Assembly (NCBI GenBank): GCA_001890945.1
Contig: MLAX01000002.1
Location: 1 to 64,000 of the forward strand
Direction of reading: 5' to 3'
DNA from: Alphaproteobacteria bacterium AO1-B
GTDB taxonomy: Bacteria > Pseudomonadota > Alphaproteobacteria > Rhizobiales > Stappiaceae
Length of the DNA: 64,000 bases
The translations under genes were made by a program, and so were the position numbers. Under the pieces are notes generated by a model. The model searched no databases. It was given only the letters and a program-made list of their open reading frames with translations, and was not told the origin of the DNA. Shown one piece after another: positions 37,684 to 46,394 of the stretch. Numbering within the stretch: the stretch's first letter is position 1; each line of letters begins with the position of its first letter.

Positions 37684-38163
37684 TTATTGGTGGTTGGCTT
37701 GAAGGCCAGGGTCCGGTTCACAGACCGTTGGTGGAATCACTTCGCCAACGCCGCGGGTTGAAAAACCCGCATACCGCCGATCCTCGTCAAACAGGACGGC
37801 AAAGCGCGCTGAGTTGCGAAGAAGCTGCCAGAAATACCGCATGTTGTCGGCGCAGGCAGGGCAGTCCGGGCGGATGTACCCGTCTCTGTCGGCAGTAAAT
37901 TTGATCAATCGGTGGTCCAGCTCGACCCGGATCAATGTTCTCGGGACCGGAAGACGCCCTTTAATATCAATGCTGATCAGCGGAAGCACGGCCTTCTTGC
38001 TATCAGGGCACCAAATTGAAAACCGCGAACCGAGCTTGTTCTTGGTCCAATAATGCTGATAGCCATTCACTTTTTCACTGTGCCAACTGCCCACGGTTTC
38101 CGAAACGCTCGGCGTGACGGAAAGACCGATAAACATTGCAATTAGAAACAGGCGAGTGAACAT
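37684..38163 (-). CDS. Secreted protein, paralogue A of a tandem pair, unknown function
   Basis: A 159-aa protein with a signal peptide (MFTRLFLIAMFIGLSVTPSV). It is clearly homologous to the next gene. Shared blocks: W-H-x-E/G-x-VNGYQHYWTKN against VDGFTRYWTTN, FSIWC against FVVWC, PACADNMRYFWQLLRNS against ATCADTFEYVWHRLRAA, and YAGFSTRGVGEVIPPTVC against YAGFSLKGAKEILPANVC. The spacing of Cys is kept. A start seven codons upstream is possible but lacks signal-like sequence. No known domain is recognised. Confidence 0.78.
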   Translation of the reverse strand: MFTRLFLIAMFIGLSVTPSVSETVGSWHSEKVNGYQHYWTKNKLGSRFSIWCPDSKKAVLPLISIDIKGRLPVPRTLIRVELDHRLIKFTADRDGYIRPDCPACADNMRYFWQLLRNSARFAVLFDEDRRYAGFSTRGVGEVIPPTVCEPDPGLQANHQ

Positions 38164-38279
38164 CTGGAGCCCCAATGTATGCACTGCTGAAAATACCGAG
38201 GGTTGTCTTAAATTTTAGCTAATTCCGCTGAGTAGAAACGCCTTGAAATGACACTTGCCGCTCTTGTCTGAGATGCTGC

Positions 38280-38753
38280 TCATGACGCTTGCTTTTTTTG
38301 CCAGTCAGTCGGGCAGACATTTGCCGGTAATATTTCTTTCGCACCTTTGAGCGAGAAACCGGCGTAGCTGTCGTCCTTGAACTTCACCGCAATGGCTGTT
38401 GCGGCGCGGAGCCGGTGCCAGACATATTCGAACGTGTCGGCGCAGGTTGCGCATCCTGTGTCGATATATCCCTGTTCGTTGACCGGAATTTCCATGATTT
38501 CGTTGTCAATGATCAGCTTCATGCGTGTGTTTGGAGTGGGTGTTTTGCCGTCAATGACGACGTGCAACAAAGTGCCGTTGACTGGACGCTGTGGATGGCA
38601 CCAAACGACGAAACTCGCGCCGATGTTGTTTGTGGTCCAATAGCGGGTGAAGCCGTCGACTTCTCCGGCATGCCACTTCTCGATCGTTTTTGCCTGAACA
38701 GAACTCGTCAGGGCAAAGCCGATGATCAGTGATGTTATTAGTTTTTTTGCCAC
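38280..38753 (-). CDS. Secreted protein, paralogue B of a tandem pair, unknown function
   Basis: A 157-aa protein with a signal peptide (about residues 1-22, ending SSVQA). The GTG at 38753 is chosen because GGAGGAA sits eight bases before it; an upstream ATG (38774) would place that site inside the gene. Four Cys are conserved with the neighbouring paralogue, two in CATCAD. The pair lies between pccB and pccA on the opposite strand. Confidence 0.78.
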   Translation of the reverse strand: MAKKLITSLIIGFALTSSVQAKTIEKWHAGEVDGFTRYWTTNNIGASFVVWCHPQRPVNGTLLHVVIDGKTPTPNTRMKLIIDNEIMEIPVNEQGYIDTGCATCADTFEYVWHRLRAATAIAVKFKDDSYAGFSLKGAKEILPANVCPTDWQKKQAS

Positions 38754-38977
38754 GTCGTCTTCCTCCAAATACATGGTAGAATTTGCAATATATTTGTTAA
38801 GAAAAAGGAAAATCAGTGCCTTGCCGCAATAGACAGTGATCCAAATCTATCGATTGTTTTGCCTGAACGGCCGTAGAAAGATGGTTCTCACATCGTCTGA
38901 CCACCCTTTGGATAAGTTGCACTGGAGGGGAGGACCGGCCTACAACTCAGAAAACAGATCCAGCTGGGTGGAATTGC

Positions 38978-40990
38978 ATGTTCTCGAAAATACTGATCGC
39001 CAACCGGGGTGAGATTGCGTGCCGCGTTATCAAGACGGCACGGAAGATGGGAATCAAAACCGTTGCGGTCTATTCAGATGCCGATCGGAATGCACTGCAC
39101 GTGGAGATGGCTGACGAGGCCGTTCACATCGGTCCTGCAGCGGCGGCTGAATCCTACCTGATTGCCGACAAGATCATTGCGGCTTGTAAGGAGACTGGTG
39201 CTGAAGCTGTGCATCCCGGCTATGGCTTCTTGTCTGAGCGGGCAAGCTTTCCGGAGGCGCTCGCAAAGGAAGATATCGTTTGGATCGGTCCGAACCCGCG
39301 CGCCATTGAAGCGATGGGCGACAAGATCGAATCCAAGAAGTTTGCCAACGAGGCGAAAGTCAGCACGGTTCCAGGATATCTCGGTGTCATTGAATCACCT
39401 GATCAAGCCGTCGAGATCGCAGAGGACATCGGCTACCCGGTGATAATCAAGGCTTCGGCCGGCGGTGGCGGCAAGGGGATGCGGATCGCCTGGAACGCCG
39501 AAGAAGTACGTGACGGCTACACCCGGTCCAAATCAGAAGCCGCGTCTTCCTTTGGCGATGACCGCGTCTTCATTGAAAAGTTCATCGAGAACCCGCGCCA
39601 TATTGAAATTCAGGTTCTTGGCGACAAACACGGCAACGCGATTTATCTGGGCGAGCGAGAGTGTTCGATCCAGCGCCGGAACCAGAAGGTTATTGAAGAA
39701 GCGCCGTCGCCGTTGCTGGATGAAGACACCCGCCGGCTCATGGGCGAACAAGCGGTCGCCTTGGCAAAAGCCGTTGACTACGACAGCGCGGGCACCGTTG
39801 AGTTTGTGGCTGGCCAGGACAAGAGCTTCTTCTTCCTTGAAATGAACACCCGACTTCAGGTGGAGCACCCGGTTACCGAGTTGATCACCGGGGTCGATCT
39901 GGTCGAGCAGATGATCCGCGTTGCCTATGGCCAGAAGCTTGAAATCGCACAGGACGACGTGAAGCTGAACGGCTGGTCCGTGGAAAGCCGGATCTATGCC
40001 GAGGATCCTTACCGGAACTTCCTGCCCTCAATTGGCCGGCTCGTGCGCTACGTCCCGCCGGAGGAACTGGAAAGCGATGGGCTGACCATCCGGAATGACA
40101 CCGGTGTGGTCGAGGGGTCGGAGATCTCCATGTTCTACGACCCGATGATTTCCAAGCTGATCACCCATGCCCCGACCCGCGAAGAAGCGATTGACGCCAT
40201 GAGCAAGGCACTGGACGGGTACTACGTTGACGGCATTCAGCACAACGTGCCGTTCCTCACCGCGTTGATGAACCATCCGCGTTGGCGGTCCGGTGAACTG
40301 GCGACCAGTTTCATTGCAGACGAATACCCGGACGGCTTTTTCCCAGCTGAGCCGGATGACGAAGCGCGGGGTGTTTTGGCGGCGGTGTCGTTGTCCATGG
40401 CGGCGATTGAGCGCGAACGTCTCGACCATCTTCCTGGCCGTTTGCGGCCGCACTCCGGTGCGATCCGCGAAGACTGGGTGGTCAAGCTCGACAAGACCTA
40501 TGTTCCCATTCGTCTTGCCGCCGGTTATCCGGGAACGCCGATTGAGCTTGATGTCGCGATTGGCGACGGGCCAGTTGTCAATGTGGAATCGGATTGGGCG
40601 CCAGGCGCTGCACTTTGGAGCGGCCGCGTCGGGGACAAGGACATCACGGTTCAGGTCCGTCCGGTTCGTGGTGGCTACCGCCTCGATTGGCAGGGCTATT
40701 CCGTCACAGCCAAGATCATGACGCCACGTGTTGCCGAACTCGATGAGTTGATGCCGGAAAAACTCCCGCCGGACACATCGAAAATGCTGCTGTGCCCTAT
40801 GCCGGGTCTGGTCGTATCCATCGCCGTCAGTGAAGGGCAAGAAGTCAAAGCGGGCGAACAGCTGGCCATCGTTGAAGCCATGAAGATGGAGAACGTCCTT
40901 CGTGCCGAGCGGGACTGTGTCGTGACTGCCATCAAGGCCGAGCCGGGCGACAGCCTCGCGGTTGATGCCGTGATCATGGAGTTCTCCTGA
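38978..40990 (+). CDS. pccA: Propionyl-CoA carboxylase alpha subunit (biotin carboxylase and carrier)
   Basis: A 670-aa protein. The biotin carboxylase domain spans about residues 1-450, with HPGYGFLSERASFPEAL, ATP-grasp loop GGGGKGMRIAWN and ENPRHIEIQVLGD. A linking BT domain follows. The biotinyl domain ends the protein with the biotin attachment site EAMKMEN (Lys about residue 635). With PccB it carboxylates propionyl-CoA. Upstream, a TTTGCAAT-ATA-TTTGTTAA stretch partly resembles the PccR operator. Confidence 0.96.
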   Translation: MFSKILIANRGEIACRVIKTARKMGIKTVAVYSDADRNALHVEMADEAVHIGPAAAAESYLIADKIIAACKETGAEAVHPGYGFLSERASFPEALAKEDIVWIGPNPRAIEAMGDKIESKKFANEAKVSTVPGYLGVIESPDQAVEIAEDIGYPVIIKASAGGGGKGMRIAWNAEEVRDGYTRSKSEAASSFGDDRVFIEKFIENPRHIEIQVLGDKHGNAIYLGERECSIQRRNQKVIEEAPSPLLDEDTRRLMGEQAVALAKAVDYDSAGTVEFVAGQDKSFFFLEMNTRLQVEHPVTELITGVDLVEQMIRVAYGQKLEIAQDDVKLNGWSVESRIYAEDPYRNFLPSIGRLVRYVPPEELESDGLTIRNDTGVVEGSEISMFYDPMISKLITHAPTREEAIDAMSKALDGYYVDGIQHNVPFLTALMNHPRWRSGELATSFIADEYPDGFFPAEPDDEARGVLAAVSLSMAAIERERLDHLPGRLRPHSGAIREDWVVKLDKTYVPIRLAAGYPGTPIELDVAIGDGPVVNVESDWAPGAALWSGRVGDKDITVQVRPVRGGYRLDWQGYSVTAKIMTPRVAELDELMPEKLPPDTSKMLLCPMPGLVVSIAVSEGQEVKAGEQLAIVEAMKMENVLRAERDCVVTAIKAEPGDSLAVDAVIMEFS

Positions 40991-41020
40991 TCCACCACGT
41001 GAATGTTGCTGAACACACAG

Positions 41021-41048
41021 AACCCGCCGCGAACACGGCGGGTTTTTT
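41021..41048 (+). terminator. Intrinsic terminator of pccA
   Basis: AACCCGCCG (41021-41029) pairs with CGGCGGGTT (41036-41044), 6-nt loop, followed by TTTTTG. It lies 30 nt after pccA and in front of the convergent GGDEF-EAL gene, so it may serve both strands. Confidence 0.9.
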
Positions 41049-41063
41049 GTCCGTTGTGCGGCT

Positions 41064-42656
41064 TTACGCGCTCAGTTCCGAAGTAGCCTGTTTCGATCCA
41101 GATTTCTCATGCAGAAACTGGATGAAATGATCAGAGGGCATGGGGGTGGCAAAATAATACCCCTGCAAAAGGCGGCAGCCTTGTGCTGCAAGGATGTTGG
41201 CGTGTTCGAGGGTTTCGACACCCTCGGCAACAACTTCGACACCGAGAGCTGTAGCCATATCGACAACGCTTTTTACAAGTTTGCGGGAGCCTTCAGACGC
41301 GATAATGGGAGCGATCAGGTTCCTGTCGATTTTCAGGCGTTTCGGTTCCATCTCAAGAAGACTTAGGATGGAGGCACGTCCAGACCCGAAGTCATCAATC
41401 TCTACTTCGAAACCTTGTTCAGCGAGCGCTTCAAGGTTGTATCGTGACATGTCATCAAGTGTGTCAAAGGTGACAGCTTCACTGATTTCGAAGATTAGGG
41501 ACGCCGGATCCACATTTATGTTGCGAACCATGTGTAAGAACAGCGGTGATTTCAGCCGGTCTGCAGATATGTTGACGGATATTCGCGGTGCGACCAGACC
41601 GCTGTCCTCAATCTTGTGACGGATCTTTATGGCTTCTTCCAGCATGGCTTGGTCGATCTGGCTGATGAGGCCAAGGGTCTCAGCTGTGTCCAGAAATTCT
41701 GCCGGTGCAAGAAAACCTCTTGTTGGATGGCGCCATCTGACGAGCGCCTCGGCGCCAACGACGTCAAATGTTTGCGCATCAACAAGTGGCTGAAAAAAAG
41801 CTTCGAACTCTTTTTGCTCACATGCTCTGATCAGGTCATCGCCCAGGATCGTCTGCTCTTCGAATTTTTGCCGCATGGTCGGATGATAGACCTCGCATCT
41901 GTTCCGGCCATTGGATTTTGCCGTGAACATCGCAATGTCTGCGCTGGTCATCAGACGTTCGGAATTCAAATAGTTTTGAGGCGTAAAATCGTCGTTTATT
42001 GCGATGCCAATCGAAGCCGTTACCGAATGCTCAACTCCTTGATACTGGAACGATCGATCAAGCAATGAGACAAGGTATTGGCCCAGATCCGTGACATCCG
42101 ATCGTCTCTTGTATGGCTTAAGAAGCAAAAACTCATCGCTGCTTACTCTCGCGAGGAGGTCTTGGTCGTCAAGCCGATCTTCAATGAGGTTTGCAACCTG
42201 CTTGAGAACGCCATCACCGACTACCGGACCATAACGGTCGTTGATCTGCTTAAAGCGGTCCAGATCGATATGGAACAGTGCGTAGCAGGCCTTTTTTCGA
42301 AGGCCAAAGCTGAGTGTCTGTTTGATGTCTATAAAAAATTGAAATCTGTTCGCCAGACCGGTTAACGGATCGACCGACGCAAGATGGCGCGCTGTTTCTT
42401 GGGCATTCACACGCAAAGCCATTTCGCGCTTTAAGTCAACGAGCCGGCGGATCACGATGATCAGCAGTATCGCAGGCAACGCCATTAACGCTGCAAACAC
42501 GTCATCCAACTCGTAGTCTTCATGAGCGCGTGAGAATTCATAAAGCCATTCAAACAAATCGATGGATGAAAACAGAGTTGCAAGGGCGACAAACGTCAGA
42601 AGTGACGCGCTTGTTTCCCATATAAATCTCGTTCTCATCGACGGTGTTTCGCTCAT
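41064..42656 (-). CDS. Membrane GGDEF-EAL protein, probably a c-di-GMP phosphodiesterase with degenerate GGDEF
   Basis: A 530-aa protein with two N-terminal TM segments (about residues 14-33 and 52-70), a GGDEF domain (about 95-250) and an EAL domain (about 265-515). The cyclase motif reads SSDEF, not GGDEF, so synthesis is unlikely. The EAL domain keeps EALVRWRHPTRG, the Asn of PRISVNISADRL, DDFGSGRAS, the Lys of KRLKIDRNLI and Glu of VVAEGVETLEHA, and should be active. The protein probably lowers c-di-GMP. It is convergent with pccA. Confidence 0.9.
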   Translation of the reverse strand: MSETPSMRTRFIWETSASLLTFVALATLFSSIDLFEWLYEFSRAHEDYELDDVFAALMALPAILLIIVIRRLVDLKREMALRVNAQETARHLASVDPLTGLANRFQFFIDIKQTLSFGLRKKACYALFHIDLDRFKQINDRYGPVVGDGVLKQVANLIEDRLDDQDLLARVSSDEFLLLKPYKRRSDVTDLGQYLVSLLDRSFQYQGVEHSVTASIGIAINDDFTPQNYLNSERLMTSADIAMFTAKSNGRNRCEVYHPTMRQKFEEQTILGDDLIRACEQKEFEAFFQPLVDAQTFDVVGAEALVRWRHPTRGFLAPAEFLDTAETLGLISQIDQAMLEEAIKIRHKIEDSGLVAPRISVNISADRLKSPLFLHMVRNINVDPASLIFEISEAVTFDTLDDMSRYNLEALAEQGFEVEIDDFGSGRASILSLLEMEPKRLKIDRNLIAPIIASEGSRKLVKSVVDMATALGVEVVAEGVETLEHANILAAQGCRLLQGYYFATPMPSDHFIQFLHEKSGSKQATSELSA

Positions 42657-43088
42657 GACGATGTGCTGCTACTCGCCCCTTATTGTGAATACTGACAGTG
42701 GGAATACTAAAGGTTTCAAAATTGTTTATTCTCGCAAAATTCGTGTATAAATTCCATAATTTGTTTGTTTTGAGGGGCTAATAGGGGGCATTTCTAATAA
42801 TGAATACATTGTTTTCTATTTATTTCTGAATTTCTATTTACGATGAATTAATTTATTGGCGAGTGATGTTCTAAATATTTGCTGGTTTCACGTGTCACCA
42901 CTTTCATTGCCATGATTTCTAGAATTCGTTTCACAAAGCCCACTTGAGCTGCAAGAACAACTTGAGATAAGGCTTGAGGTTGCGGTTGATGGAAACGTCT
43001 CAGATTTTGTTTTCAGTCATACTGAATTATCCGGCCCGCAGCCGTTGCGCCGATCGGTTGAGGCGGGTAAATACGGATTTCAGGAACA
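42657..43088. other. AT-rich intergenic region before the FMN riboswitch
   Basis: About 430 bp without a supportable gene, markedly richer in A and T than its surroundings. It must contain the ribN promoter and that of the divergent GGDEF-EAL gene. No individual site was resolved. Confidence 0.6.
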
Positions 43089-43232
43089 GTTCTCGGGGCG
43101 GGGTGAAAGTCCCCACCGGCGGTATCAGGGAAACCTGGAGCCCGCGAGCGCCTTGGCAATTCGTGTATGCCAAGGGTCAGCAGATCCGGTGAGATGCCGG
43201 AGCCGACGGTTACAGTCCGGATGATAGAGAGC
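43089..43232 (+). promoter_or_regulatory. FMN riboswitch (RFN element)
   Basis: All conserved RFN blocks are present in order: GGGGCGGGGTGAAAGTCCCC, ACCGGCGGTA, GAGCCCGCGAGCG, GGTCAGCAGATCCGGTGAGA, TGCCGGAGCCGACGGT and AGTCCGGATGATAGAGA. The closing P1 stem pairs 43089-43094 with 43227-43232. FMN binding shuts off riboflavin biosynthesis or uptake genes. It lies immediately upstream of a RibN-type transporter. Confidence 0.96.
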
Positions 43233-43241
43233 TTGGTTGGG

Positions 43242-43270
43242 CCGCTTTTCTCAAGCGGTGCAGCTTTTTG
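43242..43270 (+). terminator. Riboswitch-linked terminator candidate
   Basis: CCGCTT (43242-43247) pairs with AAGCGG (43253-43258). An outer AGCT/AGCT pairing (43230-43233 with 43262-43265) shares bases with the 3' side of riboswitch P1, and five T follow at 43265-43269. This fits control by transcription termination. The pairing is seen, the mechanism inferred. Confidence 0.6.
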
Positions 43271-43318
43271 GTCTTATTGAGACTGTTCTGGATGAAAACT
43301 GGAACGGACTTGAAGACG

Positions 43319-44224
43319 ATGGACACCAAATCCTCCTCACTTCAGGCGCAGCCGGTGCTGGCAGCGCTTGCCATGGTCGGCGCAGGCGCCTCATTTGCGC
43401 TCGTAAATGGCGCCCTGCAGGCATCGACAATGCAGCTCGGTGTGCCGTCAACGTCGGCAGCTTTCTGGCAATATGCGCTTGGACTTGGCTTTGCGCTTCC
43501 CTGGGTGCTCAGGCGCGGGCGCACCGCCTTGAAAACACAGCAACTCGGGTTGCACCTCCTGCGAGCTTTCCTGGCCGTCATTGGCATTCAGCTGTGGGTT
43601 GCCGGTCTGGCGCGCGTGGAAATCTGGCAGGCGATTGCCCTTGTGATGACCTCGCCGTTTTTCGTCATTCTTGGCGCCCGGATCTTTCTGGGGGAACAGG
43701 TTGGCTGGGTGCGATGGCTCGCGACCATTGCCGGCTTTTCAGGTGGGATGGTGATCCTCGAGCCCTGGTCACAGGCGTTCAACTGGGGCGCTTTGCTCCC
43801 TGTCGCTGCTGCTGCGTTTTGGGCAGGAACGTCGCTTGTGACAAAAAAGCTGACACAGCGGGAGGAGGCCGATTCCATCACGCTTTATCTGTTGCTCCTG
43901 CTGACGCCCGTGAATGCCGTGCTGGCCTTCGCCGATGGTGGTCTCGTCGTGAGCGGTTCGGCGCTTGTCTTGCTCGTTGGGGCCGGCCTCTTGACCGTTC
44001 TTGCGAACTATCTTTTGACGCTGGCCTATCAAAAGGCGGACGCGACCTTTGTTCAGCCGTTCGATCATCTCAAGCTGCCGCTCAACATTGCTGTTGGCTT
44101 CATTGCCTTCGGCTTTGCGCCAACGGGTGCGTTTTGGCCGGGTGCTCTCGTCATTGTGGGGGCATCGCTCCTGGTGATGCTCGATGAGCAGAGGCGGGGA
44201 AATGCCGCGCCAAAGACCGCGTGA
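43319..44224 (+). CDS. ribN: Riboflavin importer RibN (EamA/DMT family)
   Basis: A 301-aa protein with ten hydrophobic segments and two EamA repeats (GASFALVNGALQASTMQLGV in the first, AAFWAGTSLVTKKLTQREEA in the second). RibN transporters of Rhizobiales import riboflavin and are controlled by FMN riboswitches; the riboswitch directly upstream supports this over a generic DMT exporter. Starts at 43292 or 43268 are also possible; the ATG at 43319 follows GGACTTGAAG. A longer frame in another phase (from 43237) is a shadow. Confidence 0.85.
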   Translation: MDTKSSSLQAQPVLAALAMVGAGASFALVNGALQASTMQLGVPSTSAAFWQYALGLGFALPWVLRRGRTALKTQQLGLHLLRAFLAVIGIQLWVAGLARVEIWQAIALVMTSPFFVILGARIFLGEQVGWVRWLATIAGFSGGMVILEPWSQAFNWGALLPVAAAAFWAGTSLVTKKLTQREEADSITLYLLLLLTPVNAVLAFADGGLVVSGSALVLLVGAGLLTVLANYLLTLAYQKADATFVQPFDHLKLPLNIAVGFIAFGFAPTGAFWPGALVIVGASLLVMLDEQRRGNAAPKTA

Positions 44225-44245
44225 GCCTCTCAGAGACAGCCCATA

Positions 44246-44539
44246 TCAGTCGATCGGCTTGAAGATCGTATCGATGGCTTCGAACATGATGTTGTAGTTT
44301 CTGATCTCATGGTCCGAGAAATCGCTATGCGGAACTGCCTTCTTGGCTTCATTGATGAGGTCGGTTTTGATCTGATCCAGATCCAGTCCAATCGCTTCTG
44401 CATGGGTGCTGAGTTCCACATGCAGCCTCTTTGCAATCCCCGCATAAGCAACAATGGCCGTGATCGCTTCAGAGGGATCTTTGGGCACGCGGATGTTGAG
44501 TGTTTTCTGTGTGGTCACGCCTATGAGATCCTCTTTCAT
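44246..44539 (-). CDS. Small cytoplasmic protein, unknown function
   Basis: A 97-aa protein, convergent with ribN. There is no signal peptide or TM segment. It starts with a short beta-like stretch (TTQKTLNIRVPKDP) followed by amphipathic helices and an acidic end (SDHEIRNYNIMFEAIDTIFK). A GTG at 44518, following AGAGGA, is an alternative start. I do not recognise the family. Confidence 0.6.
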   Translation of the reverse strand: MKEDLIGVTTQKTLNIRVPKDPSEAITAIVAYAGIAKRLHVELSTHAEAIGLDLDQIKTDLINEAKKAVPHSDFSDHEIRNYNIMFEAIDTIFKPID

Positions 44540-44726
44540 TTGTTACGGGCTTGGCTGGATGTAGGTCGTTGGCTGTCCAGCACAAAGGCAAATGTTCATT
44601 TCAAGGCAGAGCGGCTTAGAAACGCTGCGCTGTTTTTGCTGCATAAAGCCCCATTGCAGGTATGAAACGATCCGCAATACTCTAAGCTCTGAGCCAAGGT
44701 AACGCTTTTGGAATAAGGAAGTGCCG

Positions 44727-45014
44727 ATGACCCAGGATCCTTTGACCGTCCATCTCCTGATCGAGGGCAGGGTGCAAGGTGTCGGATACCGGGCCTGGTG
44801 CGCCGAGGAGGCAGTAGCGCGGGACCTCGCCGGCTGGGCGCGAAACCTCAAGAATGGTGCCGTTGAGGCCGTTATATCCGGTCCCTCCGACACGGTGGTT
44901 GACATGATGGACGCCCTTTGGCGCGGTCCTGCGCTCGCGCGGGTCACGTCTGTATCTGATCTCGAGCCGGTCGAACCTGCTACCGGACGTTTCACAGTCC
45001 GCGAAACGGTTTAG
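44727..45014 (+). CDS. acyP: Acylphosphatase
   Basis: The 95-aa enzyme hydrolyses acyl phosphates. The signature GRVQGVGYRAWC (residues about 13-24) carries the phosphate-binding Arg, and GWARNLKNGAVEAV the catalytic Asn. AAGGAAG sits before the ATG at 44727; a GTG six bases earlier would be too close to that site. Length is normal. Confidence 0.93.
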   Translation: MTQDPLTVHLLIEGRVQGVGYRAWCAEEAVARDLAGWARNLKNGAVEAVISGPSDTVVDMMDALWRGPALARVTSVSDLEPVEPATGRFTVRETV

Positions 45015-45166
45015 CATGTGGAAGAAGCGTCCAATATCTTTCCGTGTGTATCAATTTCAAATTAATGCATTGAACTGTCATTGAAATATCGCAATCATCT
45101 GATCTCACATATGAAACAATCATGACGGTGGAATAGGTCCATCGGATCGAATGCAGGAGTGGTCAG

Positions 45167-46387
45167 GTGAAGATTGCAATTCTTGGTGGTGATGGTTTTG
45201 TTGGCTGGCCGACGTCCCTGCATTTGTCCGACAAGGGCCACGAAGTCCACATCATCGACAACCTAAGCCGCCGCTGGATTGATGCCGAACTCGGCGTTCA
45301 ATCACTGACGCCGATGGATTCCATTCAGGAGCGGACCCGGATCTGGAAACAGGAAACCGGCAACACGATCCGGTTCCATCTGATTGACATTGCCGAGAAT
45401 TATGAAGTGTTCAAGGCATGGCTCGCTGAAGAGCGCCCTGATGCGATTATTCATTTTGCCGAACAGCGCGCCGCGCCCTATTCGATGAAATCGGACCAAC
45501 ACAAGAATTACACGGTCACCAACAACGTCAATGCGACGCACCACCTGCTCAATGCAATGGTGGAGCTTGATTTGGATGCCCATCTCATTCACCTCGGCAC
45601 CATGGGCGTGTATGGGTATTCCAATGTCGGTGCGGCGATCCCTGAAGGGTATTTAAGTGTTGACGTCGAAACACTCTCCGGCGCGACCGCAAGCCAGGAG
45701 ATCCTGTATCCGGCCAATCCCGGTTCGATCTATCACATGACAAAGTGTCTGGATCAGCTCCTGTTTCAGTTCTACGCCAAGAACGATGGCTTGAGGATCA
45801 CGGACCTGCATCAGGGCATTGTCTGGGGAACGCATACCGAGCAGACGCTCAAGCACAAGCAGTTGATCAACCGGTTCGACTATGATGGCGACTATGGCAC
45901 CGTCCTCAACCGGTTCCTGATCCAGGCGGCGATCGACTATCCGCTGACGGTTCATGGCACCGGTGGCCAGACGAGGGCCTTCATTCACATTCAGGACTCG
46001 GTTCGCTGCATCGAGCTTGCCCTGGACAACCCGCCGGAGCGTGGCGACCGGGTGATGGTGTTCAACCAGATGACCGAAACCCACCGCGTGCGCGATCTGG
46101 CCGAGCTCATTTCCAAGTTGACCGGCGCGAGAATCGCCTACCTTCCGAACCCGCGAAAGGAAGCGCCGGAAAACGATCTGGTGGTCAAAAATGACCAGTT
46201 TCTGGAGCTGGGCCTCAACCCGATCAAGCTGGAAGACGGCTTACTGAGTGAAGTCGTCGATGTCGCCAAAGCGTTCTCATACCGGATCGACCGCAGCCGG
46301 GTTCCGGCCGTCTCTGCCTGGACGAAGGAGATTGCCGTGGACATCGAACGCGATCCGGAGCACCCGCGTCTAAAATCTGTTTCTTGA
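45167..46387 (+). CDS. sqdB: UDP-sulfoquinovose synthase
   Basis: A 406-aa NAD-dependent SDR enzyme making UDP-sulfoquinovose from UDP-glucose and sulfite. The nucleotide motif GGDGFVGWP is at residues 8-16, and HLGTMGVYGY holds the active Thr region. The long insert (QSLTPMDSIQERTRIWKQET) is typical of SQD1/SqdB and absent from ordinary UDP-sugar epimerases. It is the first gene of sqdBDC, with the next start only 7 nt away. GGAGTGG precedes the GTG/ATG region. Confidence 0.93.
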   Translation: MKIAILGGDGFVGWPTSLHLSDKGHEVHIIDNLSRRWIDAELGVQSLTPMDSIQERTRIWKQETGNTIRFHLIDIAENYEVFKAWLAEERPDAIIHFAEQRAAPYSMKSDQHKNYTVTNNVNATHHLLNAMVELDLDAHLIHLGTMGVYGYSNVGAAIPEGYLSVDVETLSGATASQEILYPANPGSIYHMTKCLDQLLFQFYAKNDGLRITDLHQGIVWGTHTEQTLKHKQLINRFDYDGDYGTVLNRFLIQAAIDYPLTVHGTGGQTRAFIHIQDSVRCIELALDNPPERGDRVMVFNQMTETHRVRDLAELISKLTGARIAYLPNPRKEAPENDLVVKNDQFLELGLNPIKLEDGLLSEVVDVAKAFSYRIDRSRVPAVSAWTKEIAVDIERDPEHPRLKSVS

Positions 46388-46394
46388 AGTCCCA

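Noticed and set aside
43237..44187. 316-aa plus-strand frame overlapping ribN in another phase
   Set aside because: The sequence is Cys/Arg/Trp-rich with no TM pattern, whereas the ribN phase gives a clean ten-helix EamA protein.
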